Assembly: GCA_023423285.1 (NCBI GenBank)
Contig: JAFAFV010000009.1
Location: forward strand, 1 to 21,432
Direction: 5' to 3'
DNA from: Bacteroidota bacterium
GTDB taxonomy: Bacteria > Bacteroidota > Bacteroidia > Chitinophagales > Chitinophagaceae
Length of the DNA stretch: 21,432 nucleotides
A program made the position numbers and the translations under genes. Each line of letters starts with the position of its first letter. Position 1 is the first letter of the stretch. A model generated the notes under the pieces. The model had not been told where the DNA came from. It saw only the letters and a program-made list of their open reading frames with translations, and did not search any database. Of the stretch, positions 14,884 to 21,432 are shown piece after piece.

Positions 14884-16842
14884 TTACCAGCCGGGGTTTT
14901 GAATGAGATTACCGTTGGTATTCATTTCATTCAGGTCTATAGGCCAAAGGCAATCTGTTATTGTAAATCTTCTTGCTTGTTTTACTTCCAGCACAAAAAA
15001 ATCTGTGGCTGTTCTTCCGGTATGCGTCCAGCCCCATATGGGTGTAGAAAATGCTGCAACTGCTTTTTTATGGCGCCACATATCCCAAAAATGCTGTCCT
15101 TCAAATGCAAATTCATTAGCGCGTTCTTCCAATATAATTTCTCTCAATCCTTCTTTTGTTAAATGCCTGCCGGGTGTTCTGGTAAGGCTTGGGTCAGCCC
15201 ATACAACTTCTACATTTGGAATGCCTGCGCGATTCCGTACTTTATTGATCTCTTCATACACTGGTGCACCGGGTCCGGAGTATTCGTTCAGAGCTTCTGC
15301 CTTCATAAGATAAAGGTCGGCCATGCGAATAAGCGGGTAAGGGAATTTTATGGTTCTTTGCCATGCGTTCGACTGTGATTCAGGATGTACAAATTTTTGT
15401 ACACCGATACCTGTACATAAAAAATCAGTAGTATGTTGCGAGGAGTTAAACCCACCGTCGCTGTTGGCGAACATCATTGTATTGATTCTTACCGTATGCG
15501 CCCGCCAATATCCGCCGGTAATACCCAGGTTGGCGTAAAAGCGCGGCTCCCTGTTAAGGTAAAGATTAATGGTTTGTGCGCCAGGCTGCATAACCCCTAA
15601 TAAAGGAAGATACTCAGTTGCAGAAGCGCCGGGTGTTGTTAAAATATTATGCCGGATATTCATATCAAAGGTCATATCCTGATCTATGGGTAGCCCGTTT
15701 TTTGTATAATATCTTTCCGCCATCTGGTAGCTTGATGCCATCCATTGCCAGGAGTAGGCTGCCGTATTTACCACACCATCGCCATAGCCTGCCGGCAGGC
15801 GTATGTTTGACCCGTGCGCCAGTTCGCCCTGGTTGTAATAATCTAAATTTGAATAACCCCATACGATTTCTTTATTCCATGGATCTACAATGAGCATGCG
15901 CAGGTCGTAGATCTTTTTCATGTTGTCATAATTCCTGGTATATGCATCCCTGTCGTACAGGTAAGGCTCTCTTTCAAATGTATACAACCCGCGGCCATTA
16001 GCTTCCGCGGCAGTAATGGCTTCGTTAACGGCGTCAATAACTTCCTTCCACTTTTCCTTGTCATACTCCAGAGGGAAGAACGGCTGACCGTCGTGGTCTA
16101 CAAAATCGCCAAAATATTCACTGTTACCGTTAAAGAACGGGCTTGCCCTAAAGAACAATATGCGCGCTTTAATGGCTTTCGCCACTACCTGATCTATCTG
16201 GCCCAAATCATTTTCGCCAGCTTTTTCTTTCAGGTCGGGGATAGATTCGTTGATAAGATTCAAGATGTATGTAAAGCAATCTTCAACTTTTAAACGGGGT
16301 AAAAAAAGTTCTTCTTTTTCTGATTCAGGCGAAGCTGTTTTTTCAGGTATTACAATGGGGCCATAGCGCTGTACCAGTAAAAAAAGATAATAGGCTTTCA
16401 GCATTTTTACCTGTGCCTTCCAGTCTTTCCTTTCTGCTTCCATCATGTCTCTTACCCTGTCAATATTACTTAAAAACACATCTGCCTGCCTTATAGCCTG
16501 GTACATTGGTTTGCCGCCCTGCGTTCCGGACCATAGCCCAAGCTGGGGTGAACTTTCTGACTGCAGCCCACGCATAATACGCATTGCTCTCAGGTCGCCC
16601 ACATTATTGTCAAGGTCAAGCCTGCCAATCCATTCATCGCCAAGTGTCCACGAAGTAAGGTGCACTTTATCGTCTTGTGGTATATAGCCGTACACTTTAG
16701 CAAGGGCGTTCCAGGCGTCTTCCTTTAGTTCAAATATATTCTCGAGCCGTAGTGTGTTATCGGGCACTATGTCCAGGTATTTTCTACAGGAAAACCCTGT
16801 CATTAAAATGATAACAAAAACAATGAGTTTGAAATATTTCAT
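14884..16842 (-). CDS. RagB/SusD family nutrient-uptake outer-membrane lipoprotein
   Basis: A 652-residue SusD-like protein, the extracellular lid that presents glycan to its SusC partner. The signal peptide ends GFSC, with lipidated C19 followed by RKYLDIVPD, the family's N-terminal hallmark. TPR-like helices follow, with QAIRQADVFL, MLKAYYLFLLVQRYGPIVI and AKAIKARILFFRASPFFNG. The C-terminal signature is FPYPLIRMADLYLMKAEALNEY, INKVRNRAG, LREIILEERANEFAFEGQHFWD and a final GNLIQNPGW. At 652 residues it is longer than the common range of about 500-600, with extra sequence between about 330 and 470. The start follows the SusC stop by 13 bases, as expected for an obligate pair. The ligand cannot be deduced from sequence. 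Confidence 0.95.
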   Translation of the reverse strand: MKYFKLIVFVIILMTGFSCRKYLDIVPDNTLRLENIFELKEDAWNALAKVYGYIPQDDKVHLTSWTLGDEWIGRLDLDNNVGDLRAMRIMRGLQSESSPQLGLWSGTQGGKPMYQAIRQADVFLSNIDRVRDMMEAERKDWKAQVKMLKAYYLFLLVQRYGPIVIPEKTASPESEKEELFLPRLKVEDCFTYILNLINESIPDLKEKAGENDLGQIDQVVAKAIKARILFFRASPFFNGNSEYFGDFVDHDGQPFFPLEYDKEKWKEVIDAVNEAITAAEANGRGLYTFEREPYLYDRDAYTRNYDNMKKIYDLRMLIVDPWNKEIVWGYSNLDYYNQGELAHGSNIRLPAGYGDGVVNTAAYSWQWMASSYQMAERYYTKNGLPIDQDMTFDMNIRHNILTTPGASATEYLPLLGVMQPGAQTINLYLNREPRFYANLGITGGYWRAHTVRINTMMFANSDGGFNSSQHTTDFLCTGIGVQKFVHPESQSNAWQRTIKFPYPLIRMADLYLMKAEALNEYSGPGAPVYEEINKVRNRAGIPNVEVVWADPSLTRTPGRHLTKEGLREIILEERANEFAFEGQHFWDMWRHKKAVAAFSTPIWGWTHTGRTATDFFVLEVKQARRFTITDCLWPIDLNEMNTNGNLIQNPGW

Positions 16843-16855
16843 AATGCGTTTTCTT

Positions 16856-19800
16856 TTAAAGTGATAATTGAATTCCTACATTATATCTTTTATTGGGTGG
16901 ATATGCAAGGCCTCTTCTGCCCAGTTCGGGATCCCAAAGTTCGAATGAAGAAAAGGTGAGTAAATTTTCTGCACTTACATAAATTCTGCTTCCTTGTTTG
17001 ATGCCGAACCTTTTTAATGTTTTGGGCATAAATCCAAGTTCTACAGATTTTAACCTCATAAAGGAACCATCTCTTAACCACCACGATGACTGGCGGGTGT
17101 TATTATTGATGGGATCGGTAGAGAGCCGCGGCCAAAACGCGTGTACATTAGGGTTGATCTCGCTCCAGTAATCATCGGCAATAATTTGTAAGGCATTTCT
17201 TCTGTTGGCAAACGGCGCTATGCCGGCATTGTTATCATCGCTGGCAGCGGTGGCATCAATAAAAAATGATGTTCTGGCACTTCCATTAAAGAAGAATGCA
17301 AAATCAAAACTTTTATAAGCGGCAGATGCACCAAAACCATATTGAATTTCAGGAACAGTGGGATAACCAAGCGCCACCCTGTCGTTATCATTGATCACCC
17401 CATCGCCATTGATATCTTTATATTTAATATCTCCTGCCATATAATTGCCAAAGTCCTGACGTGGCGAGTTGCGTATTTCTTCCTGATCAACAAACAGCCT
17501 TTCTGCAACAAGGCCCCATTGCTGGTTGATGTTGCTGCCAAGTCTTTTCAGGTATTCGTCTGGAAAATTTTTCTCATCTATTTTAATCAGCTTGTTGGTG
17601 GCATAGGTAAAGTTGCCTCTTATTGAAGCCCAAAAATTATTGGAAAAAGATTTTTGATAGTCAACTGATGCTTCCAGGCCCTTGGATTCTACTTCTCCCA
17701 CATTACCACTTACAGCAGCTTCCAGCCCGGCTGTAGCAGGGAAGTTTTCACGCCTCATGTATATGTTTCGCCGGTTATCTTTAAAAACGTCAAGCGTGGT
17801 TTTCAAAGATTCTCTTAAAAAATTTGCCTCCAACCCCAGGTTGAGTTTTTCGGATTGCTCCCAGGTAATATTCGGATTGGCATAGCGCCTAACCGTATAA
17901 CCACCGTAGGAGTTCATAAAAGATGAGCCCCACCTGTACCCGCCGGTTGTGCTGTTAGAACCTGTGATGAGGGCTATGTCTGAAAGATAGAAAAACCTGT
18001 CAGCACGCGCTGCGATGGCGTCATTACCCACAATGCCCCAGGAGGCACGTACTTTCAATGTACTGATAGCATCCTTTACAGGCTCCCAGAATTTTTCTCT
18101 TGAAATCGTCCAGCCACCACCAACAGAGGGAAAGAAGCCAAATTGTTTATCCCCGGTAAATTTTTCTGAGCCGTTGTATGCATATGCAAATTCGAGGTAA
18201 TATTTATTGTCAAACGTATAGTTTACACGCCCTGAGTTGCCCATAGTTCTTTCTGGCAGTGTTTCATATATCGATGTGCTGTTACCGCCTGTAAGCAGCC
18301 TTTCTTCCATGGTACCAACTGTCATGGCAGAAATGGCATGCTTGCCATAAATTCTGTCCCAGTTAAAACGCGCCTCAAAGTAATACCTGCCATCTGCATC
18401 TCTTATTGGTTGCACATCTCCTAAATACGCCTGCCCCGAGGTGGGATTGAGCGGGAATAACGTGTAATCTCTTGTTACCTGGTTGTAGGATTCAAGGTCG
18501 TAGTAAAAAGGATTGTAAGAGCGCAGGCTGGCGTACCTACTCCACGTGGTGGCAGAAACGCGGCCCTGGAACTTTAAACCTTGCAAAATAGCATCAAGAT
18601 CCTGCATTAAAGTGGCCTGTGCTGTAATGTTAGATTCATTCCTGTCTTCGTAACCGCGTACCATTTCTGCATAAGGATTGGCCTTTAAACTGCCTGTTAC
18701 AAAAGCATTTCCAAAAAGAATATGTTCGGTAAATTGATTAGCAGAGTCAGGCTCATACACAGCAGGAAAATCTACGGGGTTGCTGTTCATTACCATACGG
18801 AAAATATTTGATGCCGGCACAAACGGGCCGTTGTAACCCTCAAAACGCCCCTGTATCCTGGTATCTAATCTGGTGGATGGAGTGAGTTTGAAAACAACAT
18901 TCGACCTGATGAAATAGCGGTTGATATCAATATTGTTGTTGAAGTTATTGCGTTTATCAACTTTTAATAAGCCGGATTCTTTATCTGCGCCGAACGATAC
19001 ATAATAAGTGGCCACCTGCCCGCCACCGGAAATATTGATATTCGCTTTCATATTAGTTGTCGATTTATTGAAAAGCGTGTTATACCAATCTACGTTAGGA
19101 AAGATCATCTCGTTTTCGCCGGATGCGGTTGATTGTATCTTTTGCTCGCTATAGTAAGCGCCAAGCTGCGGGTTTCTTGAAATGCGTGCTTCATTATATA
19201 ATTTCATATACTGCACGCCATTCAGTGTTTTTATAGTGCGGGTTGGAGAAGAAACGTTCACATCCACCCTGGCATTTAAAGCCACAGGCCCTTCTTTACC
19301 AGCCTTTGTATTTACAATAATGATCCCGTTTGCACCTCTTGCCCCATAAAGCACGGTTGCAAGAGCATCTTTCATAATAGAGAATGACTCTATATCATCA
19401 GGCTGTAAGCGGGCTAAATTATCGGTAGTAGATTCAAAACCGTCTATCAAAATAAGCGGCGATGCCTGGTAACCAAAGGTAGTGACACCCCGTACAAAAA
19501 ACTGCGCATTATCCGCACCAGGCTCACCCGAAAGCTGGTAAGATATGACACCGGGTATACGCCCTGCAAATGCACTCGTAAGGTTTGAAGCCGGTATGCG
19601 CAAGTCTTTTACATTTACAGAAGACACAGCACCAACCACGCTGGCTTTTTTCTGTTTACCAAAAGCTACTACCGTTACTTCGTCCATGGGGTCTGTAGCC
19701 GAATACAGGCGAATATCAAGCACCGATTTATCGCCCACCGCTTCTGTATAAGTGGTTCTGCCTACATAAGAAAAGGAAAGAGAATCTCCAACCCCCGCAG

Positions 19801-19987
19801 TGATCCTGAATTCGCCGTTGGCATCTGTGGTAGTTTGATTGGCTGATTTTATACTGACGACTGTAACACCAGCTAATGGTATCCCATCATCAGCGCTTCT
19901 CACAATTCCGGATATGTTTTTTACCTGTGCAGCCCCAAATAGGCTTAAGAAACTAAGCAGAATAGTTCCAATGGCTTTCATTCTCAT
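16856..19987 (-). CDS. SusC/RagA family TonB-linked outer-membrane transporter
   Basis: A 1043-residue outer-membrane importer. The signal peptide runs to about residue 21 (FGAAQ). The CNA-like domain follows at 24-98 (ISGIVRSADDGIPLAGVTV). The TonB box region DEVTVVAFG lies at 102-110 and the plug at about 115-230, with IPGV, FFVRG, PLILIDG and LYGARGANGIIIV. The barrel contains the family stretch KDINGDGVINDNDR followed by P-EIQYGFG, and ends YNVGIQLSL. No STN domain precedes the plug, so control through a FecR/ECF sigma relay is not expected. The start could be the second ATG, two codons downstream. susD follows after 13 bases. A terminator separates it from the upstream alpha-galactosidase gene, so it must have its own promoter, which I could not identify. 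Confidence 0.97.
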   Translation of the reverse strand: MRMKAIGTILLSFLSLFGAAQVKNISGIVRSADDGIPLAGVTVVSIKSANQTTTDANGEFRITAGVGDSLSFSYVGRTTYTEAVGDKSVLDIRLYSATDPMDEVTVVAFGKQKKASVVGAVSSVNVKDLRIPASNLTSAFAGRIPGVISYQLSGEPGADNAQFFVRGVTTFGYQASPLILIDGFESTTDNLARLQPDDIESFSIMKDALATVLYGARGANGIIIVNTKAGKEGPVALNARVDVNVSSPTRTIKTLNGVQYMKLYNEARISRNPQLGAYYSEQKIQSTASGENEMIFPNVDWYNTLFNKSTTNMKANINISGGGQVATYYVSFGADKESGLLKVDKRNNFNNNIDINRYFIRSNVVFKLTPSTRLDTRIQGRFEGYNGPFVPASNIFRMVMNSNPVDFPAVYEPDSANQFTEHILFGNAFVTGSLKANPYAEMVRGYEDRNESNITAQATLMQDLDAILQGLKFQGRVSATTWSRYASLRSYNPFYYDLESYNQVTRDYTLFPLNPTSGQAYLGDVQPIRDADGRYYFEARFNWDRIYGKHAISAMTVGTMEERLLTGGNSTSIYETLPERTMGNSGRVNYTFDNKYYLEFAYAYNGSEKFTGDKQFGFFPSVGGGWTISREKFWEPVKDAISTLKVRASWGIVGNDAIAARADRFFYLSDIALITGSNSTTGGYRWGSSFMNSYGGYTVRRYANPNITWEQSEKLNLGLEANFLRESLKTTLDVFKDNRRNIYMRRENFPATAGLEAAVSGNVGEVESKGLEASVDYQKSFSNNFWASIRGNFTYATNKLIKIDEKNFPDEYLKRLGSNINQQWGLVAERLFVDQEEIRNSPRQDFGNYMAGDIKYKDINGDGVINDNDRVALGYPTVPEIQYGFGASAAYKSFDFAFFFNGSARTSFFIDATAASDDNNAGIAPFANRRNALQIIADDYWSEINPNVHAFWPRLSTDPINNNTRQSSWWLRDGSFMRLKSVELGFMPKTLKRFGIKQGSRIYVSAENLLTFSSFELWDPELGRRGLAYPPNKRYNVGIQLSL

Positions 19988-20114
19988 TTAAGTATGTGGT
20001 TTTAATAACAAGATATTAAGCAATCCAGACAGTTCTTATAGCAATCGTTTCTTATATCACAGCATTCGTGGCTATAAAAAGCATAAGCGAATTTATAATA
20101 TTTTGTTAAACCAC
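19988..20114. other. Upstream region of susC without recognisable promoter box
   Basis: This stretch between the GH36 terminator and the susC start is AT-rich and should contain the susC operon promoter and any operator. On the minus strand I find no TAnnTTTG octamer. The minus-strand TATAAATTCG near 20088-20097 is the closest AT-rich candidate but does not match the consensus. No obvious inverted or direct repeat operator is visible. Confidence 0.4.
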
Positions 20115-20160
20115 AAAAAAATACTCCCCTGCTTTAAAATTTTAAACAGGGGAATATTTT
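20115..20160 (-). terminator. Rho-independent terminator of the alpha-galactosidase gene
   Basis: On the minus strand CCCCTG (20152-20147) pairs with CAGGGG (20131-20126), flanking a self-complementary TTTAAAATTTTAAA core with one unpaired base. A run of seven T residues follows after a short TA-rich spacer (20121-20115). It starts about 28 bases after the GH36 stop. The stem, T run and position all fit an intrinsic terminator. Confidence 0.85.
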
Positions 20161-20187
20161 CAATCTATATCTTTCTAATTAAGCCTA

Positions 20188-21432
20188 TCACAATGCTTCA
20201 ATCTTAACCACCACGCTGGTTCTGTTTAAGTTTACATATGGGTTGAAACCCACGTTCATTAAGAAATCGCCGCTGTAAACCTTGCTGCTGTCAATAGAAG
20301 ATTTTTGGTTGCCGTATAAATTCAGTTCTGTAAGCCTGTACCTTTTACTTGCATCAAGCCCTTGCAGGCGTATAGGGCTTTGTGTGGCCGTGAAAATATA
20401 CCGCCAGTCAGAAAGGTAATTGAACATTACGGCGCTGTTTTTATCGGCTGCTACATACATCAGCGCAGCCATGTTGGTTTCGTAAGGGCTTTTCAGGCGG
20501 TACATATTTCCGTGCCATACAATATTTTTAAAACCGTTATAGTTTTGAACAGCCTGTTTGCAAAAGGCCAGTTCTTCTGGTTTTAATTTCTGCACATCCA
20601 CATCAAAGCCCAGCTTACCCATTGATGCTACATCCACCCGGTATTTTAAAGGCTTATCGCCCCACTCGGTTACGTGGTTGCATACTGAAATGGAAGGATA
20701 GAAGTATGAGTAATCCCATTGCATAAACACTCGTTCAAGCGGATCGGTATTATCACTTGGCCAGAACTCAGTAAAGTATTTCAGCAATTCATAATCAGTA
20801 CGTCCACCTCCGCCCGAGCACAGCATCATAGGCACTTTGGGATATTTGGCACGTACGCGCTTCAATACATTTTGCAAACCTTTGGCATATTCTACATACA
20901 AGTGTGACTGAGGTATTTTTTTTCTTTCCAAGTATTTGGAATGCCCGTTAAAAATAGGCGCATTACAATCCCATTTAATAAAAGCCAGTTCAGGGTTTTC
21001 TTTAAAAAGGCCATCCACCACACCAAATACAAAGTCCTGCACTTCAGGATTAGTCAAATCAAGCACTAACTGGTTTCTAAAATAAATTTCAGGGCGCTTC
21101 TCTTCGCGTATCACCCAATCCAGTCTTTTTTCATACAACTCACTTTTGGGATTCACCATTTCAGGTTCTATCCAAATACCAAATTTAACACCCTGCTTAC
21201 CCGCCTCACGTACCAGGTAAGGCACACCATCGGGCAATTTTTTACGGTTGGCCTGCCAGTCGCCCAGACCCGCGCGGTCATCGTTGCGCGGGTACTTGTT
21301 GCCAAACCAGCCATCATCCAGCAAAAACATATCTACGCCCAGTTCTTTAGCGCCAGAGAACAGGCTTACCAGTTTGTCCTGATCAAAAGTAAAATAAGTA
21401 GCTTCCCAATTATTTAATAATGTCAGGCGTTG
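20188..21432 (-). CDS. GH36 alpha-galactosidase (5' end beyond window)
   Basis: The reading frame stays open to the right edge, so the visible 414 residues are the C-terminal part of a longer enzyme; GH36 proteins are usually about 700-750 residues, with the N-terminal beta-sandwich missing here. The enzyme hydrolyses terminal alpha-1,6-linked galactose with retention. The visible start NNWEATYF and LLDDGWFG are classic GH36 signatures, followed by GIWIEPEMVNP. The nucleophile is D155 in FIKWDCN (codon at 20968-20970). The acid/base is D227 in WPSDNTD, preceded by CSGGGGRTD (codon at 20752-20754). Both catalytic residues are intact. A C-terminal beta-domain (about 320-414) ends in VVVKIEAL. 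Cellular location cannot be told without the N-terminus. It is terminated before susC and is likely part of the same PUL. Confidence 0.95.
   Translation of the reverse strand, partial: QRLTLLNNWEATYFTFDQDKLVSLFSGAKELGVDMFLLDDGWFGNKYPRNDDRAGLGDWQANRKKLPDGVPYLVREAGKQGVKFGIWIEPEMVNPKSELYEKRLDWVIREEKRPEIYFRNQLVLDLTNPEVQDFVFGVVDGLFKENPELAFIKWDCNAPIFNGHSKYLERKKIPQSHLYVEYAKGLQNVLKRVRAKYPKVPMMLCSGGGGRTDYELLKYFTEFWPSDNTDPLERVFMQWDYSYFYPSISVCNHVTEWGDKPLKYRVDVASMGKLGFDVDVQKLKPEELAFCKQAVQNYNGFKNIVWHGNMYRLKSPYETNMAALMYVAADKNSAVMFNYLSDWRYIFTATQSPIRLQGLDASKRYRLTELNLYGNQKSSIDSSKVYSGDFLMNVGFNPYVNLNRTSVVVKIEAL

Noticed and set aside
2232..21432. uxuA as part of the polysaccharide utilisation locus
   Set aside because: It is about 8 kb away on the opposite strand with unrelated genes between, so there is no positional support.
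1..21432. CRISPR array, insertion sequence, phage genes, tRNA or toxin-antitoxin pair
   Set aside because: No spaced direct repeats, transposase or integrase, terminal inverted repeats or tRNA-like cloverleaf were seen; remaining short reading frames lie antisense within clear genes.

Overview
The window looks like chromosomal DNA from an aerobic Bacteroidota species, most likely family Chitinophagaceae (Chitinophaga/Niastella relatives). The grounds are: a SusC/SusD pair; several outer-membrane barrels with an N-terminal carboxypeptidase-regulatory-like (CNA-type) domain; a DUF5686 protein; an OmpA-like protein with thrombospondin type 3 repeats; and −7 promoter boxes of the Bacteroidota type TAnnTTTG with no Shine-Dalgarno dependence. 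The family assignment is inference from protein style, not from a marker gene.

Layout. 1-1982 (minus strand): 3' part missing rpiB, tatC 18 bases upstream of it, and a DUF421/YetF-type membrane protein. 2232-6872: two tail-to-tail pairs with overlapping ends, uxuA(+)/metallo-beta-lactamase hydrolase(−) and DUF5686 barrel(+)/SemiSWEET sugar transporter(−). Their divergent starts share compact promoter regions. 6979-10861: an OmpA-like TSP3-repeat protein(+) and a TonB-dependent-type barrel(−) that converge on a stretch holding two opposing terminators. 11052-11832: gcvH followed after one base by a VanZ-like gene. 11899-21432 (all minus strand): a polysaccharide utilisation locus.

The PUL, in transcription order, is: a GH36 alpha-galactosidase (5' end outside the window), a strong intrinsic terminator, SusC, SusD, a DUF4959/DUF5126/DUF5000-type lipoprotein, and a DUF4998-type lipoprotein, closed by a hairpin. 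SusC to the last lipoprotein have gaps of 13, 36 and 24 bases and are probably one operon. The likely division of labour is surface glycan capture by SusD plus two accessory lipoproteins, TonB-driven import by SusC, and removal of terminal alpha-galactose by GH36. No sensor/regulator, STN domain or endo-acting glycanase is visible, so the substrate (an alpha-galactoside such as raffinose-type sugars or galactosylated hemicellulose) is only a guess.

No tRNA, rRNA, CRISPR array, insertion sequence, prophage or integrase was seen, and no gene-free stretch exceeds 300 bases. I see no wholly new system. The most under-described parts are the two surface lipoproteins of the PUL and the OmpA-like protein whose peptidoglycan-binding residues are replaced.
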